Shown here: piece by piece, positions 42,270 through 50,112 of the stretch
Layout of the letters: each line of letters starts with the position of its first letter
How positions within the stretch are numbered: position 1 is the first letter of the stretch
DNA from: Nitrospirota bacterium
GTDB lineage: Bacteria; Nitrospirota; Nitrospiria; Nitrospirales; NS-4
Assembly: GCA_004298335.1 (NCBI GenBank)
Contig: SCTG01000048.1
Location: forward strand, 1 to 54,507
Direction: 5' to 3'
DNA: 54,507 nt
Position numbers and translations under genes: made by a program
The notes under the pieces: generated by a model
What the model saw: the letters and a program-made list of their open reading frames with translations, nothing else
Databases searched by the model: none
Told to the model about the DNA's origin: nothing

Positions 42270-42280
42270 ATTTTGATGGT
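42270..42280. promoter_or_regulatory. Second operator half-site
   Basis: ATTTTGATGGT repeats one arm of the 42212-42238 operator. A degenerate partner (ACCTGTCAAG) lies at 42256-42265 over the VOC -35. It is 26 nt before the CGNR start, so it may allow autoregulation. Confidence 0.55.
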
Positions 42281-42306
42281 GTGCCATTATGGGAGCGGGA
42301 TGATCG

Positions 42307-42936
42307 GTGGCGATGCGAGAAGCGAAACCGGACAAGAACTTCCTGTTTGTCGGCAACCAGACCTGCCTGGATTTCATCAATACCCAGATGATCCAGCAGG
42401 GCAGACTGGTGGATCTGCTGGAGGACTTTTCCGACCTGATGGCATGGATGGTCCAGGCCCGTATCCTTGACGCGGGGGATGCGAAGGAGGCGATCCGCAA
42501 GTGGGGCGGTCGGCGAGAGGGCCTTCGGACGTTCGCACACGCGCGGGAGTTGCGTGCGACCCTGCGGGAAATGGCCGGGAGGATCGCGGCGGGGCAGGCG
42601 GTGCCGCAGTCGGCGATCGAGGCCATCAACGGGCTGCTTCGCCACCGCCTTGGCTATGCCCAGCTGACCAAGACGTCCGGCGGCTTTGAGCGGCGGTTCC
42701 ACGTGGAGGCCGGAGAGGCGATCCACCTGCTTGCACCGATCGCGGAGTCCGCAAGCGATCTGCTGGCCCACTGCGATCGCGCTCTCATCAAAAAGTGCAA
42801 GAACAGGGCATGCATACTCTTCTTTTATGACACGACCAAAAACCACGCCCGGCACTGGTGCAGCATGAGCATCTGCGGGAACCGCATGAAAGTGGCCGAG
42901 CACTATCGGCGCAAGCGACGGACGAAAGGGCGCTAA
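42307..42936 (+). CDS. ABATE-domain / CGNR zinc-finger regulator
   Basis: The 209-residue protein has an N-terminal ABATE-like region (FVGNQTCLDFINTQ at 15-28) and a C-terminal CGNR zinc finger with Cys164, Cys169, Cys185 and Cys190 (MSICGNRMKVAEHYRR). Family members are transcriptional regulators, often divergent from detoxification genes, as here. The start may be the GTG at 42307 or the ATG at 42313. No strong ribosome binding site is visible. It probably controls the VOC-PPOX pair. Confidence 0.88.
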   Translation: MAMREAKPDKNFLFVGNQTCLDFINTQMIQQGRLVDLLEDFSDLMAWMVQARILDAGDAKEAIRKWGGRREGLRTFAHARELRATLREMAGRIAAGQAVPQSAIEAINGLLRHRLGYAQLTKTSGGFERRFHVEAGEAIHLLAPIAESASDLLAHCDRALIKKCKNRACILFFYDTTKNHARHWCSMSICGNRMKVAEHYRRKRRTKGR

Positions 42937-42957
42937 GCCGGCGGAAAGAGCCTGTGG

Positions 42958-42963
42958 TATAGT
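42958..42963 (+). promoter_or_regulatory. Extended -10 of suhB
   Basis: TGG-TATAGT ends 28 nt before the chosen ATG. No -35 match is seen. A GTG at 42962 overlaps the hexamer and so is an unlikely start. Confidence 0.5.
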
Positions 42964-42991
42964 GCGGTCGGAGATCGGTCGGAGAGCGCGC

Positions 42992-43771
42992 ATGCAGGAT
43001 TTCAGAGCAGTGGCGGTGGCGGCGGCGCAGCAGGCGGGGAAGCTCATCGCGGACGCCTATCGCACCGAGTTTCGCGTGGACTACAAGCAGGGCACGACGA
43101 CGAACCTGGTCACCGAGGTGGACCGCCGGTCCGAAGCCGCGATTGTCGAGGCGCTCGGCAAGGCCTTCCCCGACCACCGGATTCTCGCCGAAGAGGGCGG
43201 GGAGGGTTCACAGAACGAGTCTCCGTACAAATGGATCGTGGACCCGCTGGACGGGACGACGAACTTCGCGCACGGGTTCCCGGCGTTCTGCGTGTCGATC
43301 GGCCTGGAAGTGGAGGGGCGCGTGGTCCTGGGGGTGGTGTACGACCCGCTCCGCCAGGAACTCTTCGAGGCCGAGGCGGGCAAGGGCGCGTTCCTCAACG
43401 GCGAGCGGCTTCGCGTCTCGCGGGCGACCGCGCTCGACAAAGCACTGCTGGTGACCGGCTTCGCGTACGACCAGGAAGGCCGCCGGAGCAACCTGGATCA
43501 TTTCTCGCGTTTCGTGTTACGGGCGCAGGGCATCCGGCGCACGGGGTCCGCCGCCATCGATCTGTGCTACGTGGCATCAGGCCGGATCGACGGGTTCTGG
43601 GAGCTGAAGCTCTTTCCCTGGGACGTGGCGGCGGGGAGTCTGATCGTGGCGGAAGCCGGGGGGCGGGTCACGGATTTCACGGGCAATGCGTTTTCGATCT
43701 ACACCGATAAAATTCTCGCCTCGAACGGTCTCGTGCACGACGCGATGATCGCCGTCCTCGCGGGAAAATAA
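42992..43771 (+). CDS. suhB: Inositol-1-monophosphatase family protein
   Basis: The 259-residue Mg-dependent phosphatase has all family motifs: EEGGEG (metal), WIVDPLDGTTNFAHG (metal and phosphate) and FPWDVAAGSLIVAEAGG. In bacteria such proteins hydrolyse inositol phosphates or act in ribosome maturation (SuhB). The ATG at 42992 follows GGAG at 42979-42982. Its stop is 14 nt from repeat unit C. Confidence 0.93.
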   Translation: MQDFRAVAVAAAQQAGKLIADAYRTEFRVDYKQGTTTNLVTEVDRRSEAAIVEALGKAFPDHRILAEEGGEGSQNESPYKWIVDPLDGTTNFAHGFPAFCVSIGLEVEGRVVLGVVYDPLRQELFEAEAGKGAFLNGERLRVSRATALDKALLVTGFAYDQEGRRSNLDHFSRFVLRAQGIRRTGSAAIDLCYVASGRIDGFWELKLFPWDVAAGSLIVAEAGGRVTDFTGNAFSIYTDKILASNGLVHDAMIAVLAGK

Positions 43772-43785
43772 TCTCGATCCCGAAG

Positions 43786-44015
43786 AGCGGCCTGCTCGGG
43801 TGCGGCTCGTGCTCCCAGGTGAAGCACCGCGCGGTTCGGAAACCGCTCGGTATGGCCGCAGTGAGCCGCATCCCTTCGCGCGGCCGCACAGAAATTTCCT
43901 GCGGGTGGCGCCGGGCTGTCCGGACCGGCGCAGGGCTTGAGGCCGCAGCGCGGTCTGCGTGCCTGGTAGCGCGAGGCCGTCCCGAGACGGCCGGATACCC
44001 GGCGACAGGACCCGC
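43786..44015 (+). repeat. Composite structured repeat, units C+B
   Basis: Unit C (43786-43888) has GCGGCC/GGCCGC ends, an inner stem TGCGGCTC (43801-43808) with GAGCCGCA (43863-43870), and a hairpin GCGGTT-CGGA-AACCGC. Unit B (43901-44015) is the same B seen at 28235 and 52769: same opening GCGGGTGGCGCCGGG, same bulges CCGAGACGG and ACAGG, but a different centre. It fills the gap between two convergent genes and ends 14 nt from the stop of the MBL gene. Confidence 0.9.
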
Positions 44016-44029
44016 TCTTTGCAATGGAT

Positions 44030-44860
44030 TTACCCGAAGGGGTTGTGGTCGCGCTCCTCGCGCACGGTGGTGGAGGGGCCGTGGCCGGGGAACAAAATGA
44101 AATTCTCGGGCAGCGTCAGCACGCGCGTCCGGACGCTCTTCAGGTGGGTGGGATACAGCGTCGACGGATTGGCCCGCCCGATCGAGCCCGCAAACAGCGT
44201 ATCCCCGACGAAGCAGTGCGTGTCCGTCCTGTAGCAGACCCCGCCCGGCGTATGGCCCGGCGTCGTCATGAACCTGACCTCCCGCCCGCCGACCCGGAGC
44301 GCCTCGCCGTCGCCGACGAACTTCCGCAACGAGACCGGCGGCTGCCAGCCGAGGATGCCCCAGTCGCCTTCGCCGATGTACACCGGCACCGGGTGGCGCG
44401 CCAGGATCGCGTCCAGCCCGCCGGCGTGGTCGGCATGTCCGTGCGTCAGGCAGACGGCGGTCAGGGTCAAATGCTCCCGCTCGATGGCGCGCAGCATGGC
44501 GTCCGGGTTGTAGCCGGTGTCGATCATGACGGCGTCGCGCGTGGCGGAATCGTACAAAAGGTAGCCCTTGACCTCGTAGCCGCCGATGTTGCCGCGGACG
44601 AGGATCACGTCCTGGGCCGCCTGGTGGGTCGGGTGGGCCGGCTCCCAGTGGTCGCAGGCGAGGGCCGCCAGCTTGGGCCCGTCGAGCGCGAGCGCGGCGG
44701 CCAGCGCCAGGACTTCCTCGCGCGCGGGGACGCGCCGGCCGGATTCCAGCTCGCGCAGGGCCGCTGCGTCGAGCCCCGACGCTGCGCGCACCTGGTCGAG
44801 GCTCAGGCCTTGACCGGTGCGGGCTTTCTTGATGATGTCCGAGAAGTCGTCTTCCAGCAT
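44030..44860 (-). CDS. XRE helix-turn-helix fused to MBL-fold hydrolase
   Basis: The 276-residue protein has an XRE-type HTH at about 8-60 (LSLDQVRAASGLDAAALREL) and a metallo-beta-lactamase domain at 80-270 with THGHADH at 139-145, TTPGHTPGG and FVGDTLFAG. The enzyme half resembles glyoxalase II. The pairing of a DNA-binding domain and a hydrolase in one chain suggests a substrate-responsive regulator or a tethered enzyme. TATGAT lies 15 nt before the ATG. It is convergent with suhB. Confidence 0.88.
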   Translation of the reverse strand: MLEDDFSDIIKKARTGQGLSLDQVRAASGLDAAALRELESGRRVPAREEVLALAAALALDGPKLAALACDHWEPAHPTHQAAQDVILVRGNIGGYEVKGYLLYDSATRDAVMIDTGYNPDAMLRAIEREHLTLTAVCLTHGHADHAGGLDAILARHPVPVYIGEGDWGILGWQPPVSLRKFVGDGEALRVGGREVRFMTTPGHTPGGVCYRTDTHCFVGDTLFAGSIGRANPSTLYPTHLKSVRTRVLTLPENFILFPGHGPSTTVREERDHNPFG

Positions 44861-44910
44861 GGTCGCGCCACCCGCATCATAGCCAATGGTGGAGGGCCGG
44901 GCAACCGTGG

Positions 44911-44916
44911 TAAACT
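44911..44916 (+). promoter_or_regulatory. Leaderless extended -10 of the 44923 gene
   Basis: TGG-TAAACT is followed by 6 nt and the ATG at 44923. A start site 6-7 nt after the hexamer would coincide with the A of ATG. Confidence 0.55.
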
Positions 44917-44922
44917 ACCGCC

Positions 44923-45198
44923 ATGGCACGATCATCTTCGCGATACGCGATCTGGGCGCTGGCCCTTGCGCTGCTCTCTCCGCCTGCCGCCGGCTTTGTG
45001 ACGCCGTCCTCGGCGGAGGAGCAGAAGACGTCGTCCAAGGAGAAGCTCGATGCGGCCAAGAAGGATCTGGACAAAGGGGTCCAGGGAGCAAGCAAACCCA
45101 TCCAGAAAGTGATGGAGCCGATCGAGAAGGCCATCTCGGAAGGCGCCGGCAAAGCGGCGAGCACTGTCAAGAAAGCGGTCACGCCGGACAAGAAATAG
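44923..45198 (+). CDS. Small exported Lys-rich protein, unknown
   Basis: The 91-residue protein has a signal peptide (YAIWALALALLSPPAAGF, cleaved around residue 25-31). The mature part is Lys/Glu/Ala-rich with regular amphipathic helices (KEKLDAAKKDLDKG, then KPIQKVMEPIEKAI). It resembles small periplasmic helix-bundle or apolipoprotein-like proteins, but I cannot name a family. It probably has a leaderless mRNA. The 62-aa gene follows after 13 nt. Confidence 0.72.
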   Translation: MARSSSRYAIWALALALLSPPAAGFVTPSSAEEQKTSSKEKLDAAKKDLDKGVQGASKPIQKVMEPIEKAISEGAGKAASTVKKAVTPDKK

Positions 45199-45211
45199 CG
45201 CGCGCGCATCC

Positions 45212-45400
45212 ATGACGACCGACGACGCGCGGCTCCGCATCCAATCGGCGATCGAGCAGTTCGGCCCGAAGGCCGCGCCCATGATCGACCTCGTGATCGG
45301 CGAAACACGGTCGGCCCTCGGGAACGAGGCGGCGAACGGACTGATCGACGAGTTCAACCTGGAACTCCAATACAACATCTTCCCGGTCGAGTTCGAGTGA
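45212..45400 (+). CDS. Small hypothetical protein, 62 aa
   Basis: The 62-residue acidic protein starts MTTDDARLRIQSAIEQFG and looks helical with an acidic C-terminal end (IFPVEFE). No signal, cysteines or known motif is seen. It lies between two genes on the same strand with gaps of 13 and 18 nt, so it probably belongs to their transcript. I do not recognise the family. Confidence 0.6.
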   Translation: MTTDDARLRIQSAIEQFGPKAAPMIDLVIGETRSALGNEAANGLIDEFNLELQYNIFPVEFE

Positions 45401-45418
45401 CTCGCCGCCGCTGACGCC

Positions 45419-46483
45419 ATGCGCGAGCGACGCTGGGAGGCCCGAGCAGCGCTGACGTTCCCGGACGTGCTGGCCCTGGGGGAGCGGCTCGCCTCGCTGG
45501 GCTTGGCGCCCGCGACGCCCGGGAAAGAGATCATCTGCTACATCGAGGAATGGCCGGTCCCCGCGCCGCAGGCGATTGACCGGCTGGATCCATGGACGAC
45601 CGAGGACGTGACGCTGGTCCACATTCACGAGGGCTGGCGCGGCGATTTCTTTCTCCTGTCCGGCGGCTATCACACCGTCTATCAGCGCCACCAGTCCGTC
45701 GGGACCTACTGTTCGATCGGCCACCCCTGGACGATTCCGGAGACGCTCCGGACGCTGCGCCCGGGCGCGATGTTCTGGCTGGGGTTCCGCCACGCGCATT
45801 CGTTCATCCGCGTGCGCCTGCATACGGCCGAGGTTGTGACGCCGCGCGAGACGCGCGCCGACGACCGGCGCGAGCTGTGGGTGGACGAGCGCCGCCGGGG
45901 CTTTGCCTCCGCCATCAAGGTGCTGAACCTGCCGGTCGAGCCCGACGTGGAGGGCGGGAGCCTGGTGCTGCGGCCGTTCGTCCGGACGGTCCCGTTCTTC
46001 TGCTCGTGGCCGGACGCCTTCGGGCCCTGCCAGTTCGAGTTCAATTCCCCCGACGCCTTCGAGTTTCTCGTGCCGGCGAGCCGGCTGGCCGCCACGCACG
46101 GCCGGGAGCCCGCGACGATCCGCGCCTATCTGACCGGATTCTCCGAACCGGCGCTGAAGGAGTTCGAGGCCGTTCAGCCGGACGCGCGATATGCCTACCG
46201 GTGCTCGGCGCACTGCCAGCTGGGCGAGCTGCCCGACGTCCTGCGCGCCATCGCGCCGGCCGGCCGGCTCTACGCGACGCTCTGCGAATTCCAGACGCAG
46301 GGCCTCCTGCCGGACGGCGCGGACGCGTGGGCGATCGTGGGCGTGATGGGGGTGGAAGGCGGGGGCTTTCAGGTCGAAGTGCGGTTGAACCGCGCGCCCC
46401 TTCCGGAGAACGAGATGGCGGAGTGGCTGCAAGCGCTCCTCGGCATGCCCGCGGCGTACGCGCCGCTTCCGCCGTTCGTGTGA
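45419..46483 (+). CDS. Hypothetical protein, 354 aa
   Basis: I do not recognise this 354-residue soluble protein. It is rich in aromatic and His residues in its first half (VHIHEGWRGDFFLLSGGYH; TYCSIGHPW; FWLGFRHAHSFIRVRL), which might bind metal. Cysteines occur in CSIGHP, FFCSWP, PCQFEF and YRCSAHC. There is no signal peptide. It starts 18 nt after the 62-aa gene and ends 11 nt before the DUF2914 membrane gene, so it is probably part of a four-gene run. Confidence 0.7.
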   Translation: MRERRWEARAALTFPDVLALGERLASLGLAPATPGKEIICYIEEWPVPAPQAIDRLDPWTTEDVTLVHIHEGWRGDFFLLSGGYHTVYQRHQSVGTYCSIGHPWTIPETLRTLRPGAMFWLGFRHAHSFIRVRLHTAEVVTPRETRADDRRELWVDERRRGFASAIKVLNLPVEPDVEGGSLVLRPFVRTVPFFCSWPDAFGPCQFEFNSPDAFEFLVPASRLAATHGREPATIRAYLTGFSEPALKEFEAVQPDARYAYRCSAHCQLGELPDVLRAIAPAGRLYATLCEFQTQGLLPDGADAWAIVGVMGVEGGGFQVEVRLNRAPLPENEMAEWLQALLGMPAAYAPLPPFV

Positions 46484-46494
46484 GGCGCGCCGAT

Positions 46495-47604
46495 ATGCCG
46501 CTGGCCTCCATGATCCGCACCGCTCTCAGCAAGCCGTTCCTGCCGGCGGTCTTTTTCTTCTCCGGCGTGACCTTCGACAGTCTCACGCTCGCCCGCATCG
46601 ACAGTCTGCTGGATAACCTGGTCCTGCTCCTGTACCTGAGCCTGCTGGGCGCGTTGATCATCCTGACGGCGCGCCTGGATACGCGGATGGGCGGGGGGGC
46701 GCCGCCGGCCGGCCTCGGTGGTGTCCCGGGCCTGGTCGCACGCGCGCAGCCGTACTATCCGCACGCCATCCAGTTTCTGCTGGGCGGACTCTACAGCGCC
46801 TACGCGATCTTCTATTTGCAGAGCGCGTCGATGACCGCGACGGCGGTCTTCTTCGGCGTCCTCGTCGCGTTGCTGGTGGGCAACGAGTTCCTGCACGACC
46901 GCCTCTCCAACCTGCGCCTGCTGGTCAGCCTGTACGCGCTGGTCGCCCTGAGTTTTTTCACGTTCTTCCTGCCGGCGCTGATCGGGTTGATGAACACATG
47001 GGTCTTCCTGCTCGGCGCGGGATTGAGCGCGGCCGTGACGCTGAAAGTGGTGGAGCTGATCTATCGGGGACGTCCGACCGCGTCGCGATGGGAACCCGTC
47101 CTCTCCGTGTTGCCGGCGATCGGGCTGATCGTCGTCATGGTGGGGTTCTATTTCCTCAACTGGATCCCGCCGGTGCCGCTCTCGATGAAGTTCGGCGGGG
47201 TGTACCGGCAGATCGCAAAGACCGACGGGGCCTATAGCCTGACCTTTGAAGAGGGCGACTGGTACCAGTTCTGGAAACGCTCGGACGATCCCTTTCGGGG
47301 AACCGGCCCCGTGCATTGTTTTACCGCCGTGTTCGCGCCCGTCAATTTACACACGACGGTCTACCATCGCTGGCAGTACCGGCCCGCCGCCGGCCGGAAC
47401 TTCTCGACGACGGACCGAATCGCCATGGCGATTTCGGGCGGGCGCGAAGGAGGCTATCGCGGCTACACGATCAAGCAAGGCGTGACGCCGGGCGACTGGC
47501 GCGTGGACGCGGAGACGGCCGAAGGGCGCATCATCGGGCGGGTCAGCTTTCGGGTCGAGGAACCGGACGGCGAGGCCCGGGCGCTCGACACCATCACGTA
47601 CTGA
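46495..47604 (+). CDS. DUF2914 multi-pass membrane protein
   Basis: The 369-residue protein has about six membrane segments in residues 15-230 (for example LVLLLYLSLLGALIILTA and IGLIVVMVGFYFLNWI). A C-terminal periplasmic DUF2914 domain (about 285-365) contains GPVHCFTAVFAP, VYHRWQY and TPGDWRVDAETAEGRIIG. DUF2914 is found in membrane and envelope proteins of unknown role. The ATG at 46495 follows the 354-aa gene closely. Its stop is 4 nt from the convergent oxidoreductase. Confidence 0.85.
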   Translation: MPLASMIRTALSKPFLPAVFFFSGVTFDSLTLARIDSLLDNLVLLLYLSLLGALIILTARLDTRMGGGAPPAGLGGVPGLVARAQPYYPHAIQFLLGGLYSAYAIFYLQSASMTATAVFFGVLVALLVGNEFLHDRLSNLRLLVSLYALVALSFFTFFLPALIGLMNTWVFLLGAGLSAAVTLKVVELIYRGRPTASRWEPVLSVLPAIGLIVVMVGFYFLNWIPPVPLSMKFGGVYRQIAKTDGAYSLTFEEGDWYQFWKRSDDPFRGTGPVHCFTAVFAPVNLHTTVYHRWQYRPAAGRNFSTTDRIAMAISGGREGGYRGYTIKQGVTPGDWRVDAETAEGRIIGRVSFRVEEPDGEARALDTITY

Positions 47605-47608
47605 TCAG

Positions 47609-48340
47609 CTACTCCGGCTCGCCGGTGTCATCGTAATACTTTTCGCGATAAATGGGGCACAGGCCTTTCTTCTGGATGAGCGTGGTCACGTCGTCGAGCA
47701 TGCCGCTGTTCCCGCAGAGATAGACGGCGAGGTTGTTCACGGACGCGACCCGCTCCTCCACCAGCCGTGTCACCCGGCCGCGCTCCCCGGACCAGCCCTC
47801 TTCCGGGCGCGACAGCGTCGTGGTGAACGTGAACCGGGGGTGCGCCTTTGCCCACGCCGCCAGCTCATCCTGGTAGTAGAGGTCCCGCCGGCTCCGCAGG
47901 CCCCAGAAGAGCGTGACCCCACAAGCGGCGTCCTTCTCGAACAGCGCGAGCAGCATCGAGCGGATCGGCGCGATGCCCGTGCCCGTGGCGACGAACAGGT
48001 GGTCCCGCGCGGGATCGTCGCGGAGGCGGAAGGAGCCCGCCGGGCCCTTGAATCGCGTCTCCGCCCCCTCCTTCAGGCTGAAGAGGTAGGTGGAGCCGGG
48101 TCCGCCGGGCACCAGGTTGAAGAGCAGGGTGAGGACGCCGGTGCTGCTCGGCGGCGAGGCGATCGAGTAGGGACGGATGAGCGCTTGCTGCTTCTCGTTC
48201 CGGCCGACGTCGAACGAGACGAACTGCCCCGCCTTGAAGGCGATCGCCGCCGGTTCGACGAGACGCAGGTCGAGCTCCCGCACGTCGTGGGTCAGGTCCA
48301 AGATGCGGCAGACGGTGGCGCGGAAGAGTTGCAGCGGCAT
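47609..48340 (-). CDS. Ferredoxin-NADP reductase-type FAD oxidoreductase
   Basis: The 243-residue flavoprotein has the FAD-binding RPYSIAS motif near residue 54-60, the NAD(P) site GTGIAPIRSML and the C-terminal YLCGNSGML. The end VYREKYYDD-like tail (IYREKYYDDTGEPE) resembles ferredoxin-NADP reductases. It transfers electrons between NAD(P)H and a carrier. The ATG at 48340 is chosen because TATAAT lies just 6 nt upstream and the family similarity starts there. Confidence 0.9.
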   Translation of the reverse strand: MPLQLFRATVCRILDLTHDVRELDLRLVEPAAIAFKAGQFVSFDVGRNEKQQALIRPYSIASPPSSTGVLTLLFNLVPGGPGSTYLFSLKEGAETRFKGPAGSFRLRDDPARDHLFVATGTGIAPIRSMLLALFEKDAACGVTLFWGLRSRRDLYYQDELAAWAKAHPRFTFTTTLSRPEEGWSGERGRVTRLVEERVASVNNLAVYLCGNSGMLDDVTTLIQKKGLCPIYREKYYDDTGEPE

Positions 48341-48346
48341 GGACTG

Positions 48347-48352
48347 ATTATA
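48347..48352 (-). promoter_or_regulatory. Leaderless -10 of the FNR-like gene
   Basis: On the minus strand TATAAT is followed by 6 nt (CAGTCC) and the ATG. This is a full-consensus hexamer at a leaderless spacing. Confidence 0.6.
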
Positions 48353-48363
48353 CCGGACGGCGC

Positions 48364-48663
48364 CTACGACGGCGGCGCGTCGGGCCAGGCGACGCAGGGC
48401 CCGCCGTTGCCGACGATCACGCCCGACGTCGCGGATGTTTTGATTGCCCGTTCCACCTGCCATTGCTGCAGCAGGGCGGGGATCTCGTCCGGTGCATGGT
48501 CGTCCAGAAACGAGCGCTTGAACGTCGCCAGGTAAAACGACCCGCTGCGGACCATCTTAAAGTCGTGGCCGTTCGCGCCGCGCGACTTGTCCGTGATCTC
48601 GTGGTGGGGAAAGTACATCCGGAGGTAGGTGCGCACGGCGTCGATCTTGACGGGGTCCGACAT
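48364..48663 (-). CDS. Hypothetical protein, 99 aa
   Basis: The 99-residue protein starts MSDPVKIDAVRTYLRMYFPH and looks like a small alpha/beta domain (HDFKMVRSGSFYLATFKRSF). No known motif is seen. It begins 12 nt after the stop of the M16-like gene and could be the last gene of the protease operon. Its stop is 11 nt before the -10 of the oxidoreductase gene. Confidence 0.65.
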   Translation of the reverse strand: MSDPVKIDAVRTYLRMYFPHHEITDKSRGANGHDFKMVRSGSFYLATFKRSFLDDHAPDEIPALLQQWQVERAIKTSATSGVIVGNGGPCVAWPDAPPS

Positions 48664-48675
48664 GGCGCGAACGCG

Positions 48676-50112
48676 TCAGCCCCCGGGTTTGAGCGTGAGG
48701 ACGGTGATCTTGCCGAACGTGGTGAGGGGCTGTTCGAAATCATCGTCCTTGCCGACCGCCAGGATGACCACCCGGTCGGGATGCAGGTGCGCGCGCGCGA
48801 CGCGCAGCAGGTCCTCCCGGGTCAGCTTGACCACGCCGTCCCGGAATCGCTGGAGGAAGTCCTTGGGCAGGCCGTGGTATTCCAGCGACATGAGCCGGCC
48901 GACGATCAGGCTGGCGTCGGCGAACGAGAAGACGAAGGAATTGAGAAACGCGTCCTTCGCGAGCTGCAGTTCCTCGGGCGACACCGGTTCCTGCCGCAGC
49001 CGCTCCATGTGGTCCAGCATGCTGGCCAGGGCCTGGTGCGTGGACGGTCCCTTGGTGAGGGCCTGCATCACGAAGAACCCGGGGCCCGCGTTTCCCGGCA
49101 CGATCCGGCTGCCCACCGAGTAGGCCAGGCCCTGGCGGCTCCGCACGTCGCGGAAGAGCCGGGAGGTGAACGAATTGCCGCCCAGGATGTCCTCCAGCAG
49201 GGCCAGCGCGAAATAGTCGGGGTCGTCCTCCTTGACCGAGAGATGGCCGATGCGCAGGTGCGTCTGAGACAGGTCCCGGCGCAGGATGTTCACCGAGCGG
49301 CTGGCGCCGGCGCCCGCGGTGACCGCAGGCAGCGCCGGCAGCGCCACCGGCTGCGGCGTCCAGTCCCCGAACGCCTTGCGCAGGGCCTCCAGCATGGCCG
49401 GCTTCTCGAAATCGCCGGTCACGCCCAGCATGAGCTGGTTCGGCACGAAGAACTGCCGGTGAAAGGCCGCGAGGTCGTCGCGCGTGATGCGCGACACGGT
49501 GTCGGTCGTGCTCTCGCGGCCGAGGGGATGGTCGGCGCCGAAGAGCAGCTTCCGGAACTCGCGCGCGGCGATCCCGGCCGGATTGTCCGGCCGGCGGCGG
49601 ATGGCCTCCAGGGCCTGGCGCCTGGCCAGCTCCACTTTCGCCGGCTCGAAGGCGGGCGCGCGGAGCATGTCGGCGAAGATGGCGAGCCCCCGCGGCAAGT
49701 CCTTCTTCAGGATGTCCAGCGTCGCCGCGCCGCTCTCGACGCCGATCCCCATCGCGATGTTCGCGGCCAGGAACTCCAGCTCCTCGTCGATCTGATCGCC
49801 GGTCAGGCGGGCCGTTCCGCCCGTGCGCATCACGGTCCCGGTGAGTCCGGCCAGGCCCACCTTGTCGGCCGGCTCGTAGATGGAGCCGGCGCGGACCAGG
49901 GCCGAGACGGTCACGAGCGGCAGCTCCCGGTCCGGCAGCAGGTACACGATGATCCCGTTTGCCAGGACGACGCGCTCGACCTCCGGGACGGTGAACGTCA
50001 CCGGATCGAACGTCATCGTGCGGGGATCGCCGGGCGGCGCCGTCTGCGCGAAACCGGCGGACACGGTCACCACCAACGCGAGCGCGGCGAGGAGACTCCT
50101 GGCCGCCGTCAT
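48676..50112 (-). CDS. M16 peptidase-like subunit lacking the zinc motif
   Basis: The 478-residue protein has a signal peptide (LLAALALVVTVSAGFA) and the M16 fold, but the position of the HxxEH motif reads GLAGLTGTVMRTGG. It therefore cannot bind catalytic zinc and is likely the non-catalytic partner of the next gene's product, as in other paired periplasmic M16 proteases. It overlaps the catalytic gene by 4 nt (ATGA). Confidence 0.92.
   Translation of the reverse strand: MTAARSLLAALALVVTVSAGFAQTAPPGDPRTMTFDPVTFTVPEVERVVLANGIIVYLLPDRELPLVTVSALVRAGSIYEPADKVGLAGLTGTVMRTGGTARLTGDQIDEELEFLAANIAMGIGVESGAATLDILKKDLPRGLAIFADMLRAPAFEPAKVELARRQALEAIRRRPDNPAGIAAREFRKLLFGADHPLGRESTTDTVSRITRDDLAAFHRQFFVPNQLMLGVTGDFEKPAMLEALRKAFGDWTPQPVALPALPAVTAGAGASRSVNILRRDLSQTHLRIGHLSVKEDDPDYFALALLEDILGGNSFTSRLFRDVRSRQGLAYSVGSRIVPGNAGPGFFVMQALTKGPSTHQALASMLDHMERLRQEPVSPEELQLAKDAFLNSFVFSFADASLIVGRLMSLEYHGLPKDFLQRFRDGVVKLTREDLLRVARAHLHPDRVVILAVGKDDDFEQPLTTFGKITVLTLKPGG

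Noticed and set aside
42962..42991. Upstream GTG start of suhB
   Set aside because: It overlaps the -10 hexamer TATAGT and would add residues before the usual N-terminus.
43786..44015. Group II intron or HEARO-type element
   Set aside because: No reverse transcriptase or HNH protein is encoded nearby and I cannot recall a matching consensus; left as an open comparison rather than a call.
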